This document shows, in pieces, positions 32,702 to 42,129 of a DNA stretch of 64,000 bases. Numbering within the stretch: the first letter of the stretch is position 1; every line of letters starts with the position of its first letter. Made by a program: the position numbers and the translations under genes. The DNA is taken from assembly GCA_030247855.1 (NCBI GenBank), contig JAPDRN010000013.1, positions 124,001 through 188,000 of the forward strand. The letters run 5' to 3'. A model generated the notes under the pieces. It saw nothing but the letters and a program-made list of their open reading frames with translations. It was not told where the DNA came from and did no database searches. This stretch comes from Knufia peltigerae (Eukaryota; Ascomycota; Eurotiomycetes; Chaetothyriales; Trichomeriaceae).

Positions 32702-35379
32702 CAAACGACAAAGGGAAGAAAGGAGTATTTTTATTTTTATCAAAGTGGAAATGGATATGCGTTCGTTGCTACAGTGTGTGGCAGGAACCAAAAATGGTGA
32801 TTGTTTCGGTCTCGTCAAGGAGGGAATGCAGAGTATGAGGTCAGACTTGACTGTTGATAGAGCTAGCCTCTAAAGGCACCTTTGAAAATGAGTATCAAAG
32901 GTCAGAGAAGATGTAATTGTAAAAGTAACAATACCAGTAAAATTAATGTCTTGCAAAGAATTAAAGCTTCAAAAATACGCTGAGGTTGAAGCCTGAGATT
33001 TGAATATTGAACTCAGTGAATACGGAGGATGCGGAGTGTGAGAATGTTACCAGAGGACGGTCATGAAAGACATATGTAGAAGAGGTACGTGGTAAATTGG
33101 GCTCTACTGTAGGTAGTAAACGAGTAATCATCAGATTGAGTACGGAGGAGATCCATCATCCATATGTTCGTATGTTCAATCTATACCAATCCTCATCCGT
33201 ATACTGCCTATATACAGCACTCCGTATATGTTTGTCTACTCTATAAATATTCCTTTTTGTTTCTTTGGTAAGAATTGAATGATTGACGCTTGGGTTCTTT
33301 TTTCTTTTCCCCCCAAATTCCTGCAACGAGGAAAAAAGAAATCGACGATGAAGAAAGAAAACACACGGTGTAAATCCTCGTCCCCATTTCCATCTCCTGT
33401 CCGAGACACCACCAACCCCAACAATTTCCATACCATACCATGCCACGGCCGGCGAGTAAAGGCAAGGGACGGAGTAAAGGGGCGGCCGATTGCATGGAAT
33501 CGAAAGGACAAGGAAAATGACCAAAGACCGATAAAAAAAGCTTCTCACCGTGTATTTTGGTCCCGCAAACAGCAAACAAAGAAAAGGAGAATCAGGGATT
33601 GACCTGACGAGGCGGAACTGTCATGAAAAAGGAAAAGAGCCTTCGATGTTCCCACACGGACGCATCGAACCCTCTGTGGCCCTCTTGACGGTCCTCAATT
33701 CCATTCCGAAAGGGGCATCACTGGAAAGAACAAAAAAATCAGTCGTGAGAATGAGCCTCGCAAAGGCCCTCGAAATAAACCCACGGCGGTCCCACTGACA
33801 AATTCCCACGACCCCACAGAATTTCAAGCCACGGTATCAAACACCCAGACACGACCTCCAACCGGCGACAGAAGAACAGAACAGACCAGAAGGTTGGTAT
33901 CTCGAGGAGTGAGGTTCGACGTGCAGCCATGGCGTAGCTTGCCTCGATTGTACCATTCGGGGACTCGGACGCTGTGCACCATTCTGTCTGCCGAGAATTC
34001 ACCTTTTCGATATCCAGTGATTCGAGAGATGGATTGGTGGGTTTTTTGGCGAAGGAGACTCGTCGACTAGACAAGGTCGATGGTATCTTCTCTCCATGAC
34101 GAAACGCAACATGCAATGTTGTTGAACAGGTTCAACATGCAATCGGCCCCCTTCTCATCGATTTCAAAGAATCAACTTCGCCTTCAGATTCTTTCAACGC
34201 GGCATGGGCAAGGTCGAGGCGTCGCGTTTCCCCTTCTCTGTTTCTCGGTGGATCATGCCACCGGGTCATATTTTCGAACCCTCTGGGGAATGGGTGACCA
34301 CAGTTGGGAGGCATTCGTCTTCCCTTTCTCCATTCTCTGGTTTTGCGTTTCGGGCCATCGTGGAAAGTTTTGACCCTGTTGCGAATGGCGAATCGCATCA
34401 CAGGGGGAGCGCGCTCGGTCTCGACCTACACTTGTCGTTTTCCCCCGTGGTATCGAAATTTGAAAAGACGTTTAGACAACAAGCTCCTGTCTGCATCTTC
34501 GGTTGGAAAGATGGGGCACAACCCCTGTCTCCCTTGCACTGCGAGTTGACCTTTTGGTACCATGTTCCTTTTTTCAAAGAGTACAACACAAGGCATCGTG
34601 ACTCGAGGCGTAACGTAAACCGGACCCTGAAAACCCTGGTGGAGTATAGTGTCGCGGAAAGTGGAGGAGAGGAAACGTGGGAGGGCGAAAGTCGTTGAGG
34701 GGATAATTTGTAAGGATGAGTAAAGTAGTTTCGAACAAGATGATACGACGATGGTGGTGGTGACACAAGGTGTCAATCAACGACCCCTGAGTGGGGAGTG
34801 GGCCTTATGAACTGCAAGAATAGTGATGGGCAATGAGATGAAGACGATGAGGTACAGAGCAGAAGACAGGTCAATGTACGGAGTATGGGACCAAAAAAAA
34901 GAGTGACAGTCGAGGGATCAAACATGTTCCAGCCAGATCATTTTCCTCTGGGCTCAGTTCAAAACACGCCAATCAAATCACGTCTCTACGAGAGTGCCAG
35001 ACAAGTTCACGAGTACGAGGACGGATACGAACACTATGGATACCACTCTTGTTACAAGGAGATCAACAAGATATACACATTTGCCTAGATACAAGGACAA
35101 GACCACGAGTAACAAGCAACAAAGCAATATGATCCCGTGTCAAAGACAATTACTCCGTACAGGGGTATCAAAATACAAACTAAACAACTCCGTATGTGCC
35201 CTTCCCTCTCACTGCTCACCTGCTTCTACTCCTTTTCGCCGACCCTGGAACGGAGTAATAAAGTCTGAGCCGCGTGACGGAATGTGAAATCAAAATCCAT
35301 CAAGCCCAAGCCTTGTATCCGACTCAGCCACGCCAATGGAAGCATGTGATGATGAATGACCACCGACGAGGTCAATGCT
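32702..35379. other. 2.7-kb region without a recognisable gene
   Basis: This lies downstream of the Ser-rich gene (+) and the BSD gene (-), so it is a convergent interval, unusually long for one. Open frames are short, overlap on both strands and have no family resemblance. It contains two exact TACGGAGTA/TACTCCGTA motifs (34877-34885, 35151-35159) and several one-mismatch copies (33020, 33140, 33218, 35186, 35249). A TATA-like CTATAAATATT is at 33241. A non-coding transcript or long 3' UTRs are possible. Confidence 0.45.
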
Positions 35380-36813
35380 TTACTCCCAATCCTCCTCGTC
35401 ACTCTCGTCAATCTTGTCGGCACCAACACCTGTAGCACCCTTTGCTCCTCCCACTACATCATCCTTCGGGCTCCCTGGCGCACGACTCGTAGCTCCACTG
35501 ACGAGGTCATAGCTGGCGTCGCTGTCCGCCACAGACTTCTCGTCGTGCGATCGTCGTCCTGAGCTATCTGGCTTCAATGAGCCTGGATCCTGGGCGGTGG
35601 GGGTCTGATGTAGTGTGGTTGAACTGTCATTCGTGTTCTGAGCAACGAGGACTTTCGGAGCCTTTTGCTGTGTGCCGTCTTGCTTCTCTACTTGGTCGTC
35701 ATCAGAGTCTTCATCCCAGCCGACTTCTTCGGTGTCGTTCGCTGATGCTGTTGCAAAAAAAAGAGAAACAAAGTCAGCATAGGTTTGGGACCACAAAAGT
35801 GTAGAAATGCTATGGGCAGAAACCATAAACATACCTTTCAATAACTCCCTCCTCTTCTCTTCTTGTACCTCCACGACATGCCTCAGGAAGTAATACCTGG
35901 CCCAGAAATCCTTGTAGTCGACCTGTTCCGGTACCAGCTTCTCCATACTGCGTCTTAATTCAGGGTACTTATCCAAATCGGCCGCAATCCTGCTCGTCGT
36001 GTCGGCACTTGCACTGTCAAACCCACTTTTAAACTCTTCCCACTGTCCACCACTGGTACTGGGGTCTTGGGTGAAGCTGTGGAGCGTGGTGTGAATGACA
36101 TGCAATTGTGCGTCGAATCGACTCGTGTGTATCACCCGACGGCCACTCTGATCCTTGCTCTCGAAGAGCACCTCGCCAGGCTGTCTGCGTCCCTCTCCAC
36201 CCTCTTCCGGTGCCGTCACACTGACTGCGTCTCTCAAAAAATTGCGAATATTCGTGCCGAACCGCAGCAATGCCTCGTCTGCGGCGTCCTCGGCACGTTG
36301 CACCTCTTTCAGCCGTTTCGCCGCCTCGTGCTTGAAGCGTTCTAGAAAAGTCTCGGTCTCTTGATCGACTTTATTTTTTTCCTCAATACTCTGTTGACCT
36401 TCTGGTCTCTTGTCTCCCGTATTGTCCACATTGGCTTCCGCGGTCACTACGGAAGACGAGTCCGAAGTCCCAGACGCATTGGACGCCTCTGACTGTCCAA
36501 AGCCAAGTCCAACCACTTTTGTTCTCAACGCTTCCACCTCAGTGGCCATCTCTGCTGCCTCTTTGCGGGCCTCCTCATACACACTTTCTCCTTGTTTTCT
36601 GACATTGCCCCAGATGCCGCCTAGTCGCGCGCCCCATGCGGAGTTGCTAAAGGCTTTGAAGGTCTCCTGGAATTCCGTTTGTAGGGTCGCTTTCGGTGTT
36701 GCAGGCTCGCCACCGCCTGATTGAGTGGTGTCGGAGGTCGATTGAGTGGGTGTCGTGGCTCTATCGCCGGTGGTGAATGCTTGTTCGGTGATGTGGTCGT
36801 AGGCGAGATCCAT
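35380..36813 (-). CDS. BSD-domain protein
   Basis: ATG at 36813 (MDLAYDHITEQAF); exons 36813-35835 and 35747-35380, giving 448 aa. The 87-bp intron has donor GTATGT, branch GCTGAC, a T-rich tract and acceptor CAACAG. It contains no stop and is a multiple of three, so a naive frame reads through it. The N-terminal half is Thr/Ser-rich, with a conserved-looking segment FSNSAWGARLGGIWGNVRKQ and coiled-coil-like charged helices (about 60-160). The BSD domain precedes the intron, with the paired aromatics DYKDFWARYYFLRH. The C-terminus is acidic (EVGWDEDSDDD) and ends DESDEEDWE. BSD domains occur in TFIIH p62 and in synapse-associated-protein-like proteins; this layout fits the latter group. The molecular role in fungi is not established. 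Confidence 0.88.
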   Translation of the reverse strand: MDLAYDHITEQAFTTGDRATTPTQSTSDTTQSGGGEPATPKATLQTEFQETFKAFSNSAWGARLGGIWGNVRKQGESVYEEARKEAAEMATEVEALRTKVVGLGFGQSEASNASGTSDSSSVVTAEANVDNTGDKRPEGQQSIEEKNKVDQETETFLERFKHEAAKRLKEVQRAEDAADEALLRFGTNIRNFLRDAVSVTAPEEGGEGRRQPGEVLFESKDQSGRRVIHTSRFDAQLHVIHTTLHSFTQDPSTSGGQWEEFKSGFDSASADTTSRIAADLDKYPELRRSMEKLVPEQVDYKDFWARYYFLRHVVEVQEEKRRELLKGMFMVSAHSISTLLWSQTYADFVSLFFATASANDTEEVGWDEDSDDDQVEKQDGTQQKAPKVLVAQNTNDSSTTLHQTPTAQDPGSLKPDSSGRRSHDEKSVADSDASYDLVSGATSRAPGSPKDDVVGGAKGATGVGADKIDESDEEDWE

Positions 36814-37312
36814 GGTGTCAACTTGGACAATGAGGTCGAGCAAGTTAGAGGTACGGATAAAAGGGTCGAGATGTAAAGCTCAAGCCCCTGTGATAGTTTA
36901 CAATAACTTCAAATCATACCAGCACATTAGTGGGTCAACTTGAGCACACGACTGAGGTTGGTAACTTGGTGGTTATGGAATTGGAGTCGTTCAATCAAAG
37001 AGGGGCCCATTTGTACAGTATCATTATTAGTAGGATCAGGATGAGGATCAGGGGTCGGCATGTCACTCGAAGTCACGTCACGTGAAAACGCTAATCCGTT
37101 GCTGCTTTACGCCGTATTCGTACACCGAAGAACACAGCACGAGAGAAGTGCGGGTAATTTTGCTGAGGTATATTCTTCGTCCACCATCCTATCCAATGAC
37201 GACAAGTATGTTAAATTAACAAGACTTGTAATACGAGTACGTGTGCTACTAAAGTACTGTTTAGACCCTGTGTCAGGCCGTAAGGCAGGTCTCGATGATG
37301 GTCGAAAGGATT
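36814..37312. other. Upstream region of the BSD gene with CRE-like and E-box motifs
   Basis: 499 bp. A TCACGTCA at 37073-37080 overlaps a palindromic TCACGTGA at 37078-37085, about 265 bp upstream of the BSD ATG. These resemble bZIP and bHLH sites respectively. Otherwise no gene was seen. Confidence 0.4.
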
Positions 37313-39962
37313 TCAATATTCGAAATCATCATCGACCCCCTTGCTTTTACCCTCCTTCGCGATGACTTCCTGTTTTCGATACATCTCAGCAATAGCCGAC
37401 GTAGTAGTGGCATCTTCAGGCTTCTTGTCCTCTCGTTTCTGAATGAATCGAGGAAATCTTAGACTGATTCCATTCTTGCCGCCCATCTCATCGATCGCAG
37501 CACGATACCGAGGACTCAACGTAAGATCAGCAGTTTTGACTTCCCACACGAAGCGAGGCTCGAACCAAACGTCTGGTTGATCATTTTTGACGCTTGAATG
37601 AGAATAGAAGGGTTTCGGACGCTCGATGATGATCTCAGAGAGCTCTTTGTGAAACTCCTCCAAGACTGCTTCGGAAAACCCAGTCCCAATATTGCATACC
37701 GTCTCGAAGATTTGCGTTTCAGGATTCCATGATGCCAGAAGAAAGGCACCAAACCACGAAGTACGTTTTCCTCTGCCGTGATACGCTCCAAGGACAACAA
37801 GATCAAGTGAATCACCAACGCCATTGAGATAGTCCTTCTTGACTTTGAGCCAATTCCGAGAGCGTTTGCTCGGCTCATAGCCTGATTCCTCTGTGTCGAG
37901 CATCTTGACCATGAGACCTTCGCAGGACGCTTTTACCGAATCATCCAGAAGGTGTTGGATCTCGTCGATATCTTTGGCATCGCCATATTGCGCGTACCCA
38001 AATTCGCCTTCGACCGGATCAAATGCGTTGTGTAGCAACTCCCGTCTTTCGCGGAACGTCTTCTTAACAAGTGGCTCGCCATTGTAGAATAACATGTCGA
38101 ATGCAAAGACGCAGACCTTGACTGTGACTTCTGAGGTCTTCACGTCCTTTCGCTTTCTAGTCATCAACTGCTGAAACGGCAAAACCTTCTTGTTCTGAGG
38201 ATCCCATGCAACAGTCTCGCAGTCAAGAACAAAACTCTTGGTTGATGGCTTGATCCAGGCATTCAACTTTTCGAGGATGTCAGGGTATTTCTTTGACAGG
38301 TCTTCTGAGTTTCTTGAGAAGATAGCGGCCAGTCCTTTGAAATGTTTTGGATCCTTCGATAGAGTATTTGCAGCAGCAGGGAATTCCGACATAGCTTCGG
38401 GAGACACATAATGAATCTGTGCTCGTTCGCCGTCGTACTTGTATTCACAAGTGAAGTTCTTGCCCTCGAAACGATCAAGCACCTCGGTAATGGACTTGGT
38501 CGGCTTCGCGAGCATAGGTTTGAGTGGTACTCCAGGCTGCAACTTGCAACTTTCGTGAAGGTTGAAAATGCCATGTTCAAGCATCGCGGGGATAATGACT
38601 TCATAAGAGGGAAGTTCGCTGTACACAGTCTTCAGCTCGGCCTCCCCTTTAGCAAGTTGCTCAGTACTGGGCACCTTGCCCTTCACTGCCACCTCGTGCG
38701 TAACCACGGCCTGCGCTAGGGCAATGATGACCGTCTTTTCTGCCAGACCAAGCCTCAACTTTCCTTCTAGAAATCGAACAAGAAACTTTGCTTCCGATGG
38801 CCCACCTTTATCTTTGGTGATATCCACGGTCTTGTTCGAAGATGATACATCGGCTGCAGCCATCAGTTTGTTGATGGCCCGAACTTTTTGATCTTGCGAG
38901 CCGTGTCCTTCCATCTTAGCAATGTCGAGAAGACCCTGATGCACACCTCGGACAGAGAGTGGCTTTGGCTTGAACATTTGACCTTGTTTGGACTTGCTCT
39001 TTGCAGCGACAAGTCCCAAGTCACCAATCTTCTGATGATCCGACTTGATCACCGAGAGTGACCGACCAGAACTCTCGCCAATAGCCTTCATAATCAGGGA
39101 TTCACCAATGCCGAGTTCTATACCAGCATAGTCGGCAGCAAGTTTGTTCAACATTAGCTGTATTGTTGGAAGAAGATCTTGAGGTGTTAGTCGTAGGACT
39201 TGTTGGAGGAACGCCGAGCAATAGGCTGTGATTTGTAGCCGTTTCGTCGTGAGCTCAATTAGTGAAAACGTCGTGCAAAGTGCTGCATATGGTACAGGAT
39301 CACCAGCCTTCCAATCCGGGTAAGGGTCTCTGGCAGTTGATTTAATTGTGGCTTGTATCTTTTCCACCTGTTTCTTGTCCACCTTTGGATCTTCGCTTTC
39401 ACTGGCAGATGAGGTCTCCTCGGGCTCGGATGCGAGGCTACCTTTGTCCGAGGCTGCTGCGTCATCCTCCACGGACTCGGCATTGGCCTTTTTGGTAATG
39501 ACTGTGGAAGTCTTCCCATTTAGGGTGGGTTCTCTGGTTCGACTGCGTGATTTCTTTCTTGAACCTCTGGACGTTGATCTTGATGCTGATGTTCGTCTTC
39601 TTTTTCTGACAACAGGTTCATCATCCGAGTCTTCCTCCTCTTTCTTCTCTCCGGACGCCGTTCGCTTGTGATTACCCTTTGAAATTTCAGTAGTGTCTTG
39701 GGGTGAAGTAACAGGTTCTTCATCTTTCATCTCAACGTCTGACGTAGGTGTCTTTCCATCCTCGGTAGGGGGCCCGTCATCGTCAGAAACTAATTCGCTC
39801 TTCTTCGTGGCAGGTTTCTGACCGAATGACAAGGTGGATTGAGATTTGGCCTTGGTGCCATTCTGGTTATTTCCGAGAAACTTGCTGTACTGGATTAGAG
39901 TCATTGCCATTCATGCGGGAGTAGGGGACGAACCCAAGCGTTGATTGCCTTGCCTGTGGCAT
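37313..39962 (-). CDS. cdc9: ATP-dependent DNA ligase I (Cdc9)
   Basis: I predict a 29-nt first exon (39962-39934) joined to 39884-37313 through a 49-bp intron, giving 866 aa. The join creates QSTLGKFLGNN, a PCNA-interacting box, at the very N-terminus, as expected for ligase I. The donor GTTCGT is weak; without this exon the protein would start at 39910 and lack the box. The N-terminal about 180 residues are disordered and acidic, with KKRKR-type basic patches. The DNA-binding domain follows (YAALCTTFSLIELTTKRLQI). The adenylation motif is CEYKYDGERAQIH with the active-site Lys near residue 492. Later motifs include FVLDCETVAWD, SCEGLMVKML, SRNWLKVKKDYL and, at the end, SLRFPRFIQKREDK. The enzyme seals Okazaki fragments and repair nicks. 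Confidence 0.94.
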
Positions 39963-40943
39963 ATTGGAGGCCCTGTTGAGAGGCGAATGATTCGCCAAAA
40001 CCTGGAATGGCCTATATTGTAGTAGGTTGTTTGGCGGATCAATGGTCAGTGAGATACGTGCAGAGGAGGCAAACCCAGGTAGAAAACATGGGCCCAACCC
40101 GAGACGTGGACGAAAGGCAGCTTGTTTCACGGTAGCACCAGCCTTGTGCATCAGTTGCATTCAGATATGGAACGATTGCTCGTGAACTCCTGTATTCATT
40201 GCATAAGGCAGGTAAGTACCCAATATTTTCAAGAGCAAAGTCGCGTTCGCGACGCCTGCGACGCGCGGGATCGTGGTGTTGAATGACGCAACCAATTAAA
40301 GCGACTGGGCTTTTGATTCGTCCATTTGGATAAGGCCTCTTATTCCATTACAGCCTTTGGACAATTAACGTGGGCCTTCGTTACTCGGGATGAATCCAGA
40401 TATCTCCTGGATGTCATGGGATGAACAAGAGATCAAGGCGACCATGAAGTATTCCTACTGGTGCTGTCCTTAATACGATGCTGTACTGTAGCTTGGTACG
40501 GATCACCCAACATAGTCATCGCGATTAGCGAATGGGTCCCCCCACTCGCTTCGGCATGGTCAAGGAGCCCGAGGTGAAGCACGGATCATCAGAACAGATG
40601 AGCATTAAAAGGAACGACGATTCTTTGGACAATCGATATGATGTCTCTTATTAGCTATTCAGCCTAAGCTCAGGCCTATTAAAGCAGAAAGCTGCATGCT
40701 TTTTGCTGATGGTGAAGATGCAACTAATCCGTACATCGTAAAGCATTAATTCGCAGTTTGCACTGATCATGAATGGTCCAGCAATTGTGTCACTTTCGCC
40801 AATCTGTCCGTTATCACGTCTAAAAGCGTGAATGCAATGCTGTTCCATGCGGATCTGGGTATCAACAGTGATTTTTGCAAGCAAATTCGAAAAGGTCGTC
40901 CGACTCTCTCACTCTGGGATATCAGCTGTGTTGTTTCTTCTCT
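39963..40943. other. Intergenic region upstream of DNA ligase I
   Basis: 981 bp between the ligase start (-) and the CFEM gene end (-). Apart from the CG-rich element at 40241-40266, no gene or repeat was recognised. Confidence 0.45.
40241..40266. promoter_or_regulatory. CG-rich element with ACGCG upstream of DNA ligase I
   Basis: The stretch TCGCGTTCGCGACGC is followed by GACGCGCGGG about 280-305 bp upstream of the predicted ligase ATG. ACGCG is the core of the MBF site and TTCGCG resembles an E2F/SBF-like core. Assignment to ligase regulation is inference. Confidence 0.4.
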
Positions 40944-42129
40944 TTACAACAGCATGACAGCAGCAAGACCTGCGATTCCAGCAAGCCCATTAGCAGCCAC
41001 GGTGACCATGGGCGCGGGGTTGCCTGCAGCAGACGAGGCAGCAGAACCAGCAGCTGAGGTAGCTGAGCCACCTGCGGAGCTGGCTGCAGAACCGGCTGCA
41101 CCCGTGGCACTGGAGAGATGAGAAGAGACCGAGCTGGCGACCGAAGCTGCGGAGGACGAGGCAGATGCACCGGCACCTGAGGCAGCAGAGGAAGCGGATT
41201 CGGCTTTAGAGGAGAGAGACGAGGCGAGTGAAGACGCTGAAGCGCTTGCACCAGACGCAGCAGACGAGGCACCTGAAGAGGCACTGGATCCAGCGCTCGA
41301 AGCACCAGAAGCGGCCGAACCCTGAGAATGAATTAGCGGTGAGTTCATCTTTCTAGAAACAGTTTTACATACTCCTGCACCACCAATGGCACTGAAGATG
41401 GTCGAGGTTTCGATTGCGCTGGTAATTGTGCTTCCGTCGGTGGTAATGGTGGTGAATCGAGTCTCGGTAGAGATTGGAGTGGAAGAAGCGCCAGAGCCAC
41501 CAGCACCACCAGCACCACCGGTGCTACCAGAGCCAGATCCAGTTGCAGTAGCGGAACCAGAACCGGAGCCGGAGCCAGAGCCAGAGCCACCAGCACCACC
41601 GCCAGACAAGGTAGAAGCACCGCTTGCGGATCCAGCAGGGCCAGTAGCCGTACCAGAGGCGGTCAGGGCAGAGGTAGCGGCGAGAGAACCGGAGACAGTG
41701 GACGCAACTGTACCATGGTCAGAGTCTTATACCAAGGAGATTTCGAATACTTTGAACAAGAAGACTTACCCGAGGAACAGTAGCTGTTACCGAAGGCAAT
41801 GATTTGATTGAGATCAGTTCCGCTTGGGCAAGCTTGAGTTGCGCAGTCGCGAATTCCATAACCGAAGTCCTTGTTCTTGCAAAGACAACCGACATCAGGG
41901 GAATTGTTGACGTTAGGGCAGCCCAAGGAACTGGCAAGTCCAAGCATGTTGTTGACACATGTTTGCTGGAGATATCGTGTCAGTCAAAGATCTGCAAGAG
42001 AGAGAGAGAGAGAGAGAGAGTTGAGCCAACGCTCAGGTGAGATTGACTTACACCGCATGCTGGAAGGTCGGAGAGAGTTTGGGCAGCGACGACGCCAACG
42101 AGGGCAGCGGCAGCGATGAAGGCCTTCAT
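40944..42129 (-). CDS. CFEM-domain GPI-anchored cell-surface protein
   Basis: Four exons in minus-strand order: 42129-42052, 41965-41770, 41707-41373 and 41321-40944, giving 328 aa. Introns are 86, 62 and 51 bp, with CTGAC or CTAAT branch sites and phases that agree. The protein begins with a signal peptide (MKAFIAAAALVGVVAAQT). The CFEM domain (about 20-90) has all eight cysteines, from LPACGQTC through DVGCLCKNK to GNSYCSS, including the Asp before GCLC that binds haem in characterised CFEM proteins. The rest is a Ser/Gly/Ala/Thr-rich wall-spanning stalk, ending in a hydrophobic tail (NGLAGIAGLAAVMLL) suitable for GPI attachment. CFEM proteins act in haem or iron uptake, wall structure or host interaction; which applies here is unknown. 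The third intron has no stop and is a multiple of three. Confidence 0.93.
41997..42020. repeat. (AG)12 microsatellite
   Basis: A perfect dinucleotide run inside the first intron of the CFEM gene. On the coding strand it is a CT run and may serve as a pyrimidine-rich part of the intron. Confidence 0.97.

Noticed and set aside
33156..33602. Overlapping frames on both strands in the 2.7-kb gap
   Set aside because: Short, mutually overlapping and without protein-like composition; no start or splice pattern supports a gene.
39867..40160. 97-aa minus-strand frame overlapping the ligase start
   Set aside because: Only its segment from MPQARQSTLG is used, as the ligase first exon; the rest looks like leader sequence.
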